Positions 19,934 to 29,958 of a stretch of DNA of 64,000 bases are shown here, in pieces (positions within the stretch are counted from its first letter, which is position 1; the number at the start of each line of letters is the position of its first letter). Source of the stretch: Rhodobacteraceae bacterium XHP0102. GTDB taxonomy: Bacteria; Pseudomonadota; Alphaproteobacteria; Rhodobacterales; Rhodobacteraceae. The translations under genes and the position numbers were made by a program. Below the pieces are notes generated by a model that worked only from the letters and a program-made list of their open reading frames with translations, was not told the origin of the DNA and made no database searches. The stretch covers positions 434,001 to 498,000 of the forward strand of contig JAOWLD010000002.1 of assembly GCA_025751475.1 (NCBI GenBank). Direction: 5' to 3'.

Positions 19934-21189
19934 GCCAAAAGCCGCCCGTCTTTATGGCCCGAGATTGTCGCGGTGATGATCTGCCCTGTTTCCTGCGCCA
20001 CGCTGAGGCTGACTTCTGTGAAGTCTTCAGTGCGGCCAAGATGTGGATTTTCCATCAAAATCTGATGGGTTTTGCCAATTTCGCCCGTCAAATGATGCGC
20101 GAGTGCCAGATCACCCGCCGCGCGCAATCGTGCGGCGCGTTCTTTGATTGTGGCATTGTCCCGTTGCGGCATCCGTGCCGCAGGCGTGCCTTCTCGCGGG
20201 GAGAAAGGAAAAACGTGCAGCCACGTCAGGCCGCAATCCTCAACCAATTTGAGGGAGTTCTCGAAATGCGCCTCGGTCTCGGTTGGAAAGCCGGCGATGA
20301 TATCGGCGCCGAATTTTATGTCGGGGCGCAGGCGGCGGGCTTCGGTGCAAAAGGCGATCGCATCTTCGCGCGCATGGCGGCGCTTCATCCGCTTAAGGAT
20401 CAGGTTGTCGCCATGCTGTAGGCTCAGATGCAAATGCGGCATCAGGCGTGGCTCGCTTGCGATGGCCTCCATCAGCATCGGGTCTGCCTCGATTGAATCG
20501 ATAGAGGAAATGCGCAGTCGCGCCAGATCGGGCACAAGTTTCAGGATGCGCATCACCAAATCCCCCAAACGCGGGGCTTGGGGCAGATCCGCCCCCCATG
20601 AGGTCAGATCAACCCCCGTGAGAACCACCTCTAAATAGCCGCGATCGACCAAGCGCTTGATCTGATCCACCACAACCCCCGCAGGAACCGAGCGCGAATT
20701 GCCCCGTCCGAAGGGGATGATGCAGAAGGTGCAGCGATGATCACAGCCGTTTTGCACCTGCACATAGGCCCGCGCGCGGGTGCCAAAGCCATCAATCAGA
20801 TGTTCTGCCGTTTCGCGCACCGACATGATGTCATCCACCATGACCTTTTCGGTCTGGCCGATAAAATCAGGGCCGCTGAGTTTGGCCCAAGTGGCGGGTT
20901 CCATCTTCTCGCGATTGCCAATCACCAAATCAACCTCGGCCATTTTGGCGAAGGTCTCGGGTTCGGTTTGTGCGGCGCAGCCCGTGACAAGGATACGCGC
21001 ATTTGGATTGTCGCGTCTGACCTTGCGAATCTCTTGGCGCGCTTTGCGCACCGCTTCGGCCGTCACCGCGCAAGTGTTGATGATGACCGCATCATCAAGC
21101 CCCGCAGCGCGGGCCATATCGCGCATGGCTTCGGTCTCATAAGCGTTGAGCCTGCAGCCCAGCGTGCGGAATTCGGGCGGTTTTATCAT
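19930..21189 (-). CDS. mtaB: tRNA (N6-threonylcarbamoyladenosine(37)-C2)-methylthiotransferase MtaB
   Basis: MtaB adds a methylthio group to t6A37 of tRNAs reading ANN codons. The 419-residue protein has the N-terminal UPF0004 domain with three Cys ([23 protein letters not shown]), the radical-SAM cluster [15 protein letters not shown], and a short TRAM-like C-terminus. The GCRLN/INTCAVT wording marks MtaB rather than MiaB or RimO. The start overlaps the dapF stop (ATGA), making dapF-mtaB one coupled unit. Confidence 0.92.
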   Translation of the reverse strand: MIKPPEFRTLGCRLNAYETEAMRDMARAAGLDDAVIINTCAVTAEAVRKARQEIRKVRRDNPNARILVTGCAAQTEPETFAKMAEVDLVIGNREKMEPATWAKLSGPDFIGQTEKVMVDDIMSVRETAEHLIDGFGTRARAYVQVQNGCDHRCTFCIIPFGRGNSRSVPAGVVVDQIKRLVDRGYLEVVLTGVDLTSWGADLPQAPRLGDLVMRILKLVPDLARLRISSIDSIEADPMLMEAIASEPRLMPHLHLSLQHGDNLILKRMKRRHAREDAIAFCTEARRLRPDIKFGADIIAGFPTETEAHFENSLKLVEDCGLTWLHVFPFSPREGTPAARMPQRDNATIKERAARLRAAGDLALAHHLTGEIGKTHQILMENPHLGRTEDFTEVSLSVAQETGQIITATISGHKDGRLLA

Positions 21190-22031
21190 GCGTGGTCCAA
21201 ACCATTCACGAACTCTGCCGTCAACGTGGCATCAAACACATGGGCGGTTGGGCCCGTCATCCAGACCCCATCTTCGCGCCAATCAATCCAGATGTCCCCA
21301 CCATCCAAGGTCAGTTTCACGGCACGGCTTGTCAGACCCCGCCGCGCCGCCGCCACTGCCACGGCGCAGGAGGAAGACCCAGAGGCAAGGGTGATGCCCG
21401 TGCCCCGTTCCCAGACCCGCATCCTGAGATGATCTGGCCCAAGGATCGAGGCGAATTGCACATTGGTGCGCGCGGGGAACAGCGGATGATGTTCCACTTC
21501 GGGGCCGCGTGTGGCCAAATTCACGGCTTCGGCATCTTCAACAAAGAAGCTGCAATGGGGGTTGCCCATGCCCGTGGCCACAGGATCACCGTCAATGGGC
21601 AGATGCAGCGTGTCCATCGCCTCGGCCAAGGGGATATCCTGCCACTCCGTCAGAGGAGCGCCCATATTGACCGAGGTTTGACCATCGCCCGTCATCCGCG
21701 CCTCAAGCACCCCTCGGTCGGTGCGCAGACGCAAGGCGCGCATCCCGCGCAGGGCCATCTCATGCGCCGCAATGCATCGGGTGGCATTGCCACAGGTGGC
21801 CGAAAGCGAGCCATCCGCATTGTAGAAAGTCAGCGCCAGATCGGCCTCGGGATCATCATGGATCAGCGCCAATTGATCAAACCCCACACCGCGATGCCGA
21901 TCTGACAGCGCGCGCGCCAAAGCAGCCGTCATGGCTATCTCGCGCTTGCGCGCGTCCATCACGACAAAATCATTGCCAAGCCCGTGCATTTTCATGAAGG
22001 GCAGGCCGATATACTGCTGCGGCTCAGTCAT
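21186..22031 (-). CDS. dapF: Diaminopimelate epimerase
   Basis: DapF converts LL- to meso-diaminopimelate for lysine and peptidoglycan. The 281-residue protein starts [20 protein letters not shown] and shows [10 protein letters not shown], the first catalytic Cys in TCGNATRC and the second in [10 protein letters not shown]. The second block is usually GSGTCA; the Ser replacement does not touch the Cys. It is the first gene of the dapF-mtaB pair. Confidence 0.94.
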   Translation of the reverse strand: MTEPQQYIGLPFMKMHGLGNDFVVMDARKREIAMTAALARALSDRHRGVGFDQLALIHDDPEADLALTFYNADGSLSATCGNATRCIAAHEMALRGMRALRLRTDRGVLEARMTGDGQTSVNMGAPLTEWQDIPLAEAMDTLHLPIDGDPVATGMGNPHCSFFVEDAEAVNLATRGPEVEHHPLFPARTNVQFASILGPDHLRMRVWERGTGITLASGSSSCAVAVAAARRGLTSRAVKLTLDGGDIWIDWREDGVWMTGPTAHVFDATLTAEFVNGLDHA

Positions 22032-22088
22032 GACAGGGCCTATAGCGCAAGAGGGGCGCGAAGGGGAGATGAAACTTTACGGCGTGGG

Positions 22089-22565
22089 TTAGTAGCGGCG
22101 CGACAGGCGCAGCATCACAAGGTCCATGCCTGGGTTGCGATCTTTGAGGCCCGCATTCGATATATGAGTGACCGCCAAGGACAGTGCCGTGCGATCGGTG
22201 ATATGCGCGCCAATGCCCAAAGTGCTGCGGAAATGGAGGCTGCCGCCAAGGTCAACATCGCCTTCGCTGTAATAGCCTGGCATGAAACTGGCCTCAACGA
22301 AGCCACGGCCCCCAAAGCCGTATTCACCAGATACGCCAAAGCCAACAAAGCCGTTGTCATTGCTGTCGGTCAGCGCCGAGGCCGCCCAACCCGCTGTAAA
22401 CGCACCCGTGTCGCGCAAACCACCCGTCCAGTGATACTCAACGACAAGGCCATTGCCATCATTATTGCTATCCCGCACACCGCCGATCACCGAACGATCC
22501 GCATATGCCGCCCCGCTTGCGCACAGTATACTTGCGCACAGGAAACCCGCCAAAGTCACACGCAT
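22089..22565 (-). CDS. PagL-like lipid A 3-O-deacylase (acyloxyacyl hydrolase)
   Basis: PagL is an outer-membrane beta-barrel that removes the 3-O acyl chain from lipid A. The 158-residue precursor has a signal peptide ending near residue 22 (AYA), then alternating beta-strand pattern ending in aromatic Tyr158. The catalytic block reads THISNAGLKDRNPGMD: His134 and Ser136 match the PagL His-x-Ser dyad, and the third acidic site, at the correct +14 spacing from His, is Asp148 rather than Glu. It is a single gene; a strong terminator of the upstream porin lies about 60 bases before it. Activity is inferred. Confidence 0.75.
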   Translation of the reverse strand: MRVTLAGFLCASILCASGAAYADRSVIGGVRDSNNDGNGLVVEYHWTGGLRDTGAFTAGWAASALTDSNDNGFVGFGVSGEYGFGGRGFVEASFMPGYYSEGDVDLGGSLHFRSTLGIGAHITDRTALSLAVTHISNAGLKDRNPGMDLVMLRLSRRY

Positions 22566-22625
22566 CTTTTGCCGCCTTTTTTACTGGGCTGATTTATATA
22601 CGAATTATTGTACAATTCAAAAAGA

Positions 22626-22651
22626 AAAGAGCGCATCGAAATGCGCTCTTT
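22626..22651 (-). terminator. Intrinsic terminator of the porin gene, UUCG tetraloop
   Basis: On the minus strand a perfect 11-base stem AAAGAGCGCAT / ATGCGCTCTTT closes a TTCG tetraloop and is followed by TCTTTTTG. Stem, stable UUCG loop and T-rich tail make this a textbook rho-independent terminator about 25 bases past the porin stop. Confidence 0.93.
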
Positions 22652-22675
22652 CCATAATACTAATCCTAGGAGGGA

Positions 22676-23602
22676 TTAGAATGCGAACTTGATACCAAGA
22701 TCAAGGTAGTCAAGATCGTTGGTTGCGCCGCCACCATCAATGATGGAGCCTGCTACAGTCGCGCCACCGCCGAGGTTGTAAGCGAAGCCAAGACCCGTGC
22801 GGTCACGGTCTGCTGCTGTGGAAGTCTCGGTGGAGCGTGTGAACGCAGCAACGCTCAGAGCATCGCTTACCGCATAAGTTACCGAGAAACCAGTTTCGCC
22901 TGTAGTGGTGCTGTTGTCACGATCCAGAACGATTGCTTTGAGGCCGAAACCAGCCACGGAGTAGCTTACCGCAACAGAAGTTTCGTCTACTGCGCCATCT
23001 TCAGCTTGACCTGCTGCAATTGTGAGATCGCCCATGGTGTACTTCACACCAAACGCTTGCTCGTCACTTGCAGATGCAGCGTTAGGCTGACCAACAGATG
23101 CGTACAGTGTCAGACCCTCGATGGTGTAGGTGTAGGAAACACCTGTATCATCGCCGCCGCCAGCATAACCCATTTCATTTTGAGTATTTGCATAACCAAC
23201 GCCTGCCAAATCACCAGTTGCAGATTCGTGCGCGCTGTCGATATCACCCATGGTGATTTTACCAAAGGCGCCAGAGATGAACACAGAACCTGCCGTGCCG
23301 CGATCAGCGGCTGCGCCAGGGATTGCGCCGTTTCCAGAAGTGCGTGCAGGGTCGGCAATGTCAGTGTTTTCGTCATAGTGATCAACACGCGCAGAGCCGC
23401 CGAACTCAAGACCGCCATCGGTGACACCAGATGCAGTCAGCGTGAAACGCAGACGGCTGTTGAATTGAGTTTCGTTGTCAACATTGGTTGCCGATTCAGT
23501 GTTGGTGATGCCCATGCGAGCGTCGCCAGTAAGTGCAATATCTGCCGATGCAACACCAGCGGTTGCAATCAGGGCAGTAGTAGCGAAGAGAACCTTTTTC
23601 AT
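22676..23602 (-). CDS. Rhodobacter-type outer-membrane porin
   Basis: The 308-residue precursor has a signal peptide MKKVLFATTALIATAGVASA, then a Gly/Asp/Thr-rich beta-barrel pattern of alternating residues ending in Phe (IKFAF), the C-terminal signal recognised by the BAM complex. It matches gram-negative porins of Rhodobacterales (porin_4-like) for passive diffusion of small solutes. The ATG at 23602 has GAGGGA upstream; a further in-frame ATG at 23641 is not needed. Codon choice is strikingly uniform, as in highly expressed genes, which fits the strong terminator downstream. Confidence 0.9.
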   Translation of the reverse strand: MKKVLFATTALIATAGVASADIALTGDARMGITNTESATNVDNETQFNSRLRFTLTASGVTDGGLEFGGSARVDHYDENTDIADPARTSGNGAIPGAAADRGTAGSVFISGAFGKITMGDIDSAHESATGDLAGVGYANTQNEMGYAGGGDDTGVSYTYTIEGLTLYASVGQPNAASASDEQAFGVKYTMGDLTIAAGQAEDGAVDETSVAVSYSVAGFGLKAIVLDRDNSTTTGETGFSVTYAVSDALSVAAFTRSTETSTAADRDRTGLGFAYNLGGGATVAGSIIDGGGATNDLDYLDLGIKFAF

Positions 23603-23901
23603 GGTTTTTCCCTCGTAATTGATTTCTAAGGTGCACCTCAAGACGGGGAAGTCCGAATTGAGTATGCCTTTCTCTCTCGCATCAAGCCGCGCAATGCAAT
23701 GTGGCCGTCACCCTACTGCTGATCTTGCCCCGATAATGATGCACAGATGCCACAGTGTGTTTTTTAGGTCTAAATCTCGGACAAGATCAAAGGCCTTGCC
23801 GCAATCGCGGGGCTAAGTTACCAAGGGGCGCGCAACCGATCCCGCGCAGCTTGGTTTTTTGAACACGCAAGAGATATCTAAGACAGAAGGGGCAAAGTCG
23901 C

Positions 23902-24393
23902 ATGGCATTATCAAGCTTTGGCAAAGCTGCTCTCATGGTTTTGATGACCATGGCGCTTGCGTCATGTGGACGTCTGGGCGGAAGTTTGGGCGGTGGCAGC
24001 GAAGCGGCGGATGCACAGCGCGCAGCCCTTGAAGCGCAGGAACCTGAGCGCGAAACGATTTGGGATCTGTTCCAGAACGTGGATGACCCGAATGTGACGG
24101 TTGAAGTGAATCGCTACATTTGGAATGCCGCGCTCGAAGTGTTGGATTTCTTGCCCATCGAGGCGGCTGATCCGTTTTCGGGCGTGATTGATTTTGGCTT
24201 TGGCACCCCACCTGGTGGCGGCACGGCCTATCGCGCGACCGTTTATGTGAGCGACCCTGCCTTGGACGCACGCGCCCTGCGCGTGGCCTTGGCCACACGC
24301 GGCGGTCCAGTCAGCCGCGAAACGACCCGCCAGGTCGAGGATGCGATCCTGACCCGCGCACGGCAATTGCGCATCCGCGATTCTGGGCTGTAA
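23902..24393 (+). CDS. DUF3576 lipoprotein
   Basis: The 163-residue precursor has a lipobox (LASC, Cys22) after a short hydrophobic signal, a Gly/Ser linker and a compact domain matching DUF3576, including the TIWDLF and NRYIWNAALEVL blocks. Its function is unknown; the gene normally precedes leuS in alphaproteobacteria, as here (107 bases upstream). AAGGGG precedes the ATG. The almost 300 bases between it and the porin start hold the divergent promoters; I see no gene there. Confidence 0.82.
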   Translation: MALSSFGKAALMVLMTMALASCGRLGGSLGGGSEAADAQRAALEAQEPERETIWDLFQNVDDPNVTVEVNRYIWNAALEVLDFLPIEAADPFSGVIDFGFGTPPGGGTAYRATVYVSDPALDARALRVALATRGGPVSRETTRQVEDAILTRARQLRIRDSGL

Positions 24394-24499
24394 ATCGCGT
24401 TTCCTAAATCACGCAAACCCCTAGACCATTGCAGACAGGCGGCTTAAACAGCGGCCCGATACCCATCTGGCCCCTTCGCCCTTGCTTCAGGAGTTCGCA

Positions 24500-27058
24500 A
24501 TGTCGCGCTACGATCCCGCCCAAATCGAAGAAAAATGGCAAAAGGCGTGGGATGCGGCCGATATTTTTAAGGCCAAGCGCGACCCTGCACGGGAAAAATA
24601 CTATGTGCTAGAGATGTTTCCTTACCCATCGGGACGGATTCACATTGGCCATGTGCGCAACTACACCATGGGCGATGTGATCGCGCGCTATAAATCCTCG
24701 GTGGGGTTCAACGTGCTGCATCCTATGGGTTGGGATGCCTTTGGGATGCCTGCGGAAAATGCCGCAATGGAAAACGGTGGCCACCCCGCCGATTGGACCT
24801 ATCAAAACATCGACACGATGCGCGGCCAGATGAAACCTTTGGGCCTGTCAATTGATTGGGACCGTGAATTCGCCACTTGTGATCCCGAATATTACGGACA
24901 GCAACAGGCCCTGTTTCTCGATATGCTAGAGCAGGGCTTGGTCTACCGCAAAAACGCGGTGGTGAATTGGGACCCAGTCGATATGACGGTTCTGGCCAAT
25001 GAGCAGGTGATTGACGGCAAGGGATGGCGCTCAGGTGCGGAGGTTGAACGGCGCGAGCTGACGCAATGGTTCTTTAAAATCTCCGACATGGCCGATGATC
25101 TTCTTGAGGCATTGGATGGCTTGGAGGATTGGCCCGAAAAGGTGCGCCTGATGCAGGCCAATTGGATCGGCAAATCCCGCGGGCTGCAATTTGGCTTTGA
25201 ATTGACCGCCCCCGCGCATGGCCAAAATACGATTGATGTCTACACAACCCGCCCTGATACGCTGATGGGCGCGAGTTTTGTGGGCATTTCCCCCGATCAT
25301 CCGCTGGCCAAGGCGCTGGAGGCAGAAAACGCCGAGATTGCCGCATTCTGTCAGGATTGTCGCAAGGGTGGAACAACCGCCGAAGCTTTGGAAAAAGCCG
25401 AGAAAAAGGGGTTCGATACAGGCCTGCGCGTGCGCCACCCGCTTGATCCATCATGGGAGTTGCCCGTTTGGATCGCAAATTTCATTTTGATGGATTACGG
25501 CACGGGCGCGATTTTCGGCTGCCCTGCGCATGATCAGCGCGATTTTGAATTTGCGCGCAAATTCGATCTGCCCATCACCCCTGTTTTCGTGGCCGAAGGC
25601 GCAGAGGAAACCCCCTTAGTCGAGGCATTTGTGCCAACCAAGACCGAGCGTGTGCGCTACATTCGCGGCTTTGCTGGGGATGCCGTGCAAACAGGTGATG
25701 CGGCGGTGGATGCCGCGATTGATGTGGCCGAAGAAAACGGTTGGGGCCAAGGTGTCACCAAATTTCGCCTGCGCGACTGGGGCTTAAGCCGTCAACGTTA
25801 TTGGGGCTGTCCGATCCCCGTGGTGCATTGCGCGGCCTGTGGGGTTGTTCCTGAGAAAAAGGAAAACCTGCCTGTGGAACTGCCGCGCGATGTCAGTTTC
25901 GACATTCCAGGCAACCCGCTGGATCGCCATCCGACATGGCGCGATTGCACCTGCCCCGCCTGCGGTGCGCCTGCGCAGCGGGAAACCGACACGATGGACA
26001 CATTCGTGGACAGCTCATGGTATTACGCCCGCTTTACCGCGCCGCGTGCGACCACACCAACCGTGGCCGAAGATGCCGAATATTGGATGAATGTGGACCA
26101 ATATATCGGCGGGATTGAGCACGCGATTTTGCACCTGCTTTATTCGCGGTTCTTCGCGCGGGCGATGCAAAAGACGGGGCATTTGCCCGCAAAATGCGCC
26201 GAGCCGTTCAACGCGCTCTTCACCCAAGGCATGGTGACCCATGCGATCTACCAGACCCGCGATGACAAAGGCCGCCCCGTTTACCATTTCCCTGAGGAGG
26301 TCGATCTGCGCGAGGGGAAAGGCTTCCTCAAAGATGGCCGCGAGGTGGAGATCATCCCTTCGGCCAAAATGTCGAAATCCAAACGCAACGTGGTCGATCC
26401 TGTTGCGATCATCGCGCAATATGGCGCCGATACCGCCCGGTGGTTTGTCCTCTCCGACAGCCCGCCTGAGCGCGATGTGGAATGGACGGCCGCGGGCGCC
26501 GAAGCCGCGTTCAAACATTTGGCCCGTGTCTGGGCTTTGAGCGAGAAAATCGCCACCATGCCGCAAGAGGCCAAAGGGGAAGGCGATGATGACCTTCTGC
26601 GCGCCATGCACCGCGCCATTGTTGATGTGACAGGCGGAATTGAAAGCTTTGGATTTAACGCCGCAATTGCAAAGCTTTATGCCTTTACCAATACCTTGAC
26701 CAAATCGAAAGCCTCCTATGCGGCACAGCGAGAGGCGATCCTTTGTTTGGCGCAACTGATGTCACCCATGACCCCGCATTTGGCAGAGGATATCTGGGCG
26801 CGTCAGGGTGGCACAGGATTGGTTGCCACAGCCCCTTGGCCGAAGCCCGATGAGGCGATGTTGGTCTCGGACACTGTGACCTTACCCATCCAGATCAACG
26901 GAAAGCGCCGCTCAGAACTGACCGTAGCCAAGGATATGCCGCAGGATGAGGTTGAAAAACTTGTTCTCGCAGATGAGGCTGTGGCCAAGGCGCTCGAGGG
27001 TCGCGCGCCCAAGAAACTGATTGTCGTTCCAGGGCGGATCATCAATGTCGTTATCTAG
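24500..27058 (+). CDS. leuS: Leucyl-tRNA synthetase
   Basis: The class Ia synthetase charges tRNA-Leu. The 852-residue protein starts [17 protein letters not shown] after CAGGAG, has the HIGH motif in [12 protein letters not shown], an inserted editing domain (about 225-410), the KMSKS motif in [13 protein letters not shown] and a C-terminal anticodon-binding region ending GRIINVVI. Length is normal. It is followed after 10 bases by holA; in E. coli and most relatives lptE sits in between, and it is missing here. Confidence 0.96.
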   Translation: MSRYDPAQIEEKWQKAWDAADIFKAKRDPAREKYYVLEMFPYPSGRIHIGHVRNYTMGDVIARYKSSVGFNVLHPMGWDAFGMPAENAAMENGGHPADWTYQNIDTMRGQMKPLGLSIDWDREFATCDPEYYGQQQALFLDMLEQGLVYRKNAVVNWDPVDMTVLANEQVIDGKGWRSGAEVERRELTQWFFKISDMADDLLEALDGLEDWPEKVRLMQANWIGKSRGLQFGFELTAPAHGQNTIDVYTTRPDTLMGASFVGISPDHPLAKALEAENAEIAAFCQDCRKGGTTAEALEKAEKKGFDTGLRVRHPLDPSWELPVWIANFILMDYGTGAIFGCPAHDQRDFEFARKFDLPITPVFVAEGAEETPLVEAFVPTKTERVRYIRGFAGDAVQTGDAAVDAAIDVAEENGWGQGVTKFRLRDWGLSRQRYWGCPIPVVHCAACGVVPEKKENLPVELPRDVSFDIPGNPLDRHPTWRDCTCPACGAPAQRETDTMDTFVDSSWYYARFTAPRATTPTVAEDAEYWMNVDQYIGGIEHAILHLLYSRFFARAMQKTGHLPAKCAEPFNALFTQGMVTHAIYQTRDDKGRPVYHFPEEVDLREGKGFLKDGREVEIIPSAKMSKSKRNVVDPVAIIAQYGADTARWFVLSDSPPERDVEWTAAGAEAAFKHLARVWALSEKIATMPQEAKGEGDDDLLRAMHRAIVDVTGGIESFGFNAAIAKLYAFTNTLTKSKASYAAQREAILCLAQLMSPMTPHLAEDIWARQGGTGLVATAPWPKPDEAMLVSDTVTLPIQINGKRRSELTVAKDMPQDEVEKLVLADEAVAKALEGRAPKKLIVVPGRIINVVI

Positions 27059-27068
27059 GGGCTGTTAG

Positions 27069-28094
27069 ATGAAGCTTTCCACCTCCGAGGCGGCGCGGTT
27101 TATCACCCGCCCCGATACGGGGGCGGCGGGTGTTCTGATCTATGGCGCGGATGCGATGCGGGTGGCGATCAAGCGCCAAGACCTGCTCGCCAATCTTTTG
27201 GGGCCAGATGCCGAGGGCGAAATGCGCCTCACCCGCATGATGGGGGCATCTTTGCGCAGTGATCCTGCCGCTCTTTTGGACGCGATTAAGGCGACAGGGT
27301 TTTTTCCAGGCCCGCGCGCCGTCTTTGTCGAAGATGCAACAGATGCCGCCGCCGCCGCGATCACCAGTGCCATAAATGAATGGGCCGCAGGTGATGCCCA
27401 AATCATTGTGACCGCAGGGCAACTGACCCCGCGCTCTGCGCTGAGAAAATTGTTTGAAACCCAAAAAACCGCCTATTGCATCGCCGTTTATGATGATCCA
27501 CCCACCCAAGCCGAGGTTGAGGCCGAATTGAAAAAGGCAGGGTTGTCGGCCATCGCCCAAGATGCTGCACGCGATTTGGCGGCTTTGGCTCGGGCCCTAG
27601 ATCCTGGTGATTTTCGACAACTTCTGGAAAAACTTGCGCTTTTCAAAATGGGGGATGAGACACCCCTGTCTTCCGCAGATGTGGCGGCCTTGGCCCCTGC
27701 AACGATTGATGCGGAAATTGACGAGATTCTTCACGCCGCTGCTGAAGGGGCGCACGCGCGCGTGGGGGCTTTGATGGCTCGGCTCAATGGGCAAGGGGTG
27801 ACGGCTGTTTCTCTTTGTATTGCGGCGCTGCGCCATTTTCGCGTCCTCCATATGGCCGCGTCACACCCGCAAGGGCCAGCGGCAGGGTTCTCACCCAAAA
27901 CGGGTGTGTTTGGCCCTCGCCGTGATCGTATGGTCAAACAGGCGCAAGCTTGGGGGGTGATGCGGCTTGAGGATGCACTGCAAACCTTGATTGAGACGGA
28001 TCTTACATTGCGGTCCAGTTCGCAAGCGCCGCAATTGGCGGTCATGGAACGCAGCCTGATCCGTTTGGCGATGATGCCGCGCAACACGCGCTAG
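27069..28094 (+). CDS. holA: DNA polymerase III subunit delta
   Basis: HolA is the wrench subunit of the clamp loader. The 341-residue protein starts MKLSTSEAARFITRPDTG, contains VLIYGADAMRV (the ligand-like start of the delta fold) and the delta C-terminal helical domain. Sequence conservation in this family is low, but length and the position after leuS support the call. It overlaps the convergent flavoprotein gene by 4 bases. Confidence 0.9.
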   Translation: MKLSTSEAARFITRPDTGAAGVLIYGADAMRVAIKRQDLLANLLGPDAEGEMRLTRMMGASLRSDPAALLDAIKATGFFPGPRAVFVEDATDAAAAAITSAINEWAAGDAQIIVTAGQLTPRSALRKLFETQKTAYCIAVYDDPPTQAEVEAELKKAGLSAIAQDAARDLAALARALDPGDFRQLLEKLALFKMGDETPLSSADVAALAPATIDAEIDEILHAAAEGAHARVGALMARLNGQGVTAVSLCIAALRHFRVLHMAASHPQGPAAGFSPKTGVFGPRRDRMVKQAQAWGVMRLEDALQTLIETDLTLRSSSQAPQLAVMERSLIRLAMMPRNTR

Positions 28095-29287
28095 GCCGCT
28101 GCTTTGGCCGCCCATAGCCCCATGGCGAAACACGCGCTCAAAAGATAGCCGCCCGTGGGCGCATCCCAATCGACCATTTCCCCCACGCAATAGACATTGG
28201 GCAAAGCGTGGAGTTGCAAATTCGCGTCCAGCGCCGTCCACGCCACCCCGCCCGAGGAGGAGATGGCCCGCTCCAAACCAAATGGACCATCATGCAAGAC
28301 GGGCAGCGCCTTCAGACAGGCCGCCAAAGCTTCGGCGGACGCAGGCAAAGGTTTGCACAGTTCAAAGAAAAGCGCGCGTTTTGCCCCGTCCAGTCGCAGC
28401 GCTTTGCGCAGAATGTTTGACACGCTGTCTTTGCGCGCAAAGCCATGCGCCAGACGGTTCTGTACTTCCGTTCTGTCAAGATCAGGAACCAGATCAAGGG
28501 TCAGTGCCGCGCCCTCGCGCATCTGTCGCGAGAGCGCATAAATCCCGCCCCCTTCCAAACCTTTGGCCACAATCATCGCCTCGGCGCGCAGGGATTTTGA
28601 ACCCGCCGTGAGTGACAAAGATTTCAGGGGATGCCCGAAATAGGGCCGCATATGCGCGGACCACGCAACCTGAAACCCCATATTCATGGGTTGAAAGGGA
28701 ACCGTCTCAACCCCGCGCGCGGCAAGATGGGCGGTCCATTCCCCGCGGCTGCCGAGTTTTGGCCAGCTGGCCCCACCCAAGGCCAGAACTGTGGTTTTTG
28801 CCGTGACATCAACGGGGCCATCTGGCGTTTGAAACCGAAACGCACCATCTGCGCCCCATCCCACCCAGAGGCAATTCCGCCTGATCTCAACATCGACCGC
28901 GTCAAGCCGTGCCAACCACGCACGCAGCATGGGTGAGGCTTTCATGGCTTTTGGAAAGACGCGATGTGAACTGCCCGTGAAGATCGGCTGTGCCAAAACA
29001 TCCCGAACGAATGCCATCACGTCCTTGGGTCCAAAGGCACGGATCATCGGGGCCAGATGATTGGAGGAGGGACCGAAAGCTGCGATAAAGGCTTCTTGTG
29101 ACTGATCCATCGTCAGATTGAGGCCAGATTTTCCAGCCATCAAAAATTTGCGCGCGGGCGAGGGTTTGCCCTCCATCATCACCACGCGCCGCCCCGAATG
29201 GGCCAGATGATCGGCGGCCATCAGGGCGCTTGGGCCTGCACCAATAATCAGCACATCGACATGGATGACAGGCGCCGCTGCGCTCAT
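28091..29287 (-). CDS. TIGR03862/BaiN-HI0933 family flavoprotein
   Basis: The 398-residue protein has an N-terminal FAD-binding Rossmann motif IIGAGPSALMAA and the family blocks MAGKSGLNLT, FPKAMKASPML and SSGGVAWTALD. The HI0933/BaiN family contains NAD(P)H-dependent flavin enzymes, mostly uncharacterised; TIGR03862 is the closest subfamily. The ATG at 29287 overlaps the stop of the crotonase-like gene (ATGA), so the longer frame to 29380 is rejected. The pair is probably co-expressed; the shared substrate is unknown. Confidence 0.85.
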   Translation of the reverse strand: MSAAAPVIHVDVLIIGAGPSALMAADHLAHSGRRVVMMEGKPSPARKFLMAGKSGLNLTMDQSQEAFIAAFGPSSNHLAPMIRAFGPKDVMAFVRDVLAQPIFTGSSHRVFPKAMKASPMLRAWLARLDAVDVEIRRNCLWVGWGADGAFRFQTPDGPVDVTAKTTVLALGGASWPKLGSRGEWTAHLAARGVETVPFQPMNMGFQVAWSAHMRPYFGHPLKSLSLTAGSKSLRAEAMIVAKGLEGGGIYALSRQMREGAALTLDLVPDLDRTEVQNRLAHGFARKDSVSNILRKALRLDGAKRALFFELCKPLPASAEALAACLKALPVLHDGPFGLERAISSSGGVAWTALDANLQLHALPNVYCVGEMVDWDAPTGGYLLSACFAMGLWAAKAAA

Positions 29288-29940
29288 GTGAGCCCGCTTG
29301 GTGTCATGGATTTGATTGCCCGCAACACCTCTGGCTTGCCCGCAATCGCGGCCGCCGCCAAGTTTTGCGCCTCTGACCATAGTGCAGATTGCGGAACGAT
29401 TTTGTCGATCAAGCCAAACGCCAGCGCCTCACTTGCGGTGAATTTTGCACCGCACAGCAAGAGCATCTTGGTGCGGGATGGCCCAATCAAGGCCACCAAA
29501 CGTTTCGGGTCCGAAGGTTGTGGCAGAAAGCCAAGCTTGGCCACGGGGTAGAAAAATGTGGCGTGCTCAACGCTGATCCGAAGATCACAGGCCAACGCCA
29601 CGCCCATTGCGCCACCTGCCAACGTGCCGTTCAACGCCGCGATGGTCAAACACGGCAAGTCCGCCAATGCTGCAGACAACGCCTCCCATAAGGGCGATGT
29701 GGCCAGCCCCGCGCGCGCCGCGTCAAGATCAGCGCCTGCGCAAAAGACTTTTTCGCCCGCCCCCGTGATGACAAGCGCGCGCAAATTCGGGTGTGTTTGC
29801 GCCTCCCGAACCATGTTGAGCAATTGCGCCAACATATCTTCGGTTAAGGCATTGGCTTTGTCTGGCCGATCAAGCGTAATGCGCCAAAGCGGTGCAGCAT
29901 CCAGCGCCATCCCGTCAGGAAAGCTGTCGCGTCTGATCAT
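29284..29940 (-). CDS. Enoyl-CoA hydratase/isomerase-like protein (crotonase fold)
   Basis: The 218-residue protein has the crotonase oxyanion-hole blocks CAGADL (about 66-71) and LNGTLAGGAMGVALACDLR. It is shorter than the usual 255-260 residues. In the block FFYPVAKLGF the usual catalytic Glu after Pro is Val, and I see no replacement Glu of the first pair, so it may not be a hydratase; isomerase, hydrolase or inactive variants exist. It is coupled to the flavoprotein gene downstream and is itself 18 bases from the SDR stop. Confidence 0.8.
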   Translation of the reverse strand: MIRRDSFPDGMALDAAPLWRITLDRPDKANALTEDMLAQLLNMVREAQTHPNLRALVITGAGEKVFCAGADLDAARAGLATSPLWEALSAALADLPCLTIAALNGTLAGGAMGVALACDLRISVEHATFFYPVAKLGFLPQPSDPKRLVALIGPSRTKMLLLCGAKFTASEALAFGLIDKIVPQSALWSEAQNLAAAAIAGKPEVLRAIKSMTPSGLT

Positions 29941-29958
29941 CGTGAATTTCCCTTTCCC

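Noticed and set aside
26015-26755. Minus-strand frame inside leuS (246 residues)
   Set aside because: leuS is unambiguous over this region and the antisense frame shows no domain.
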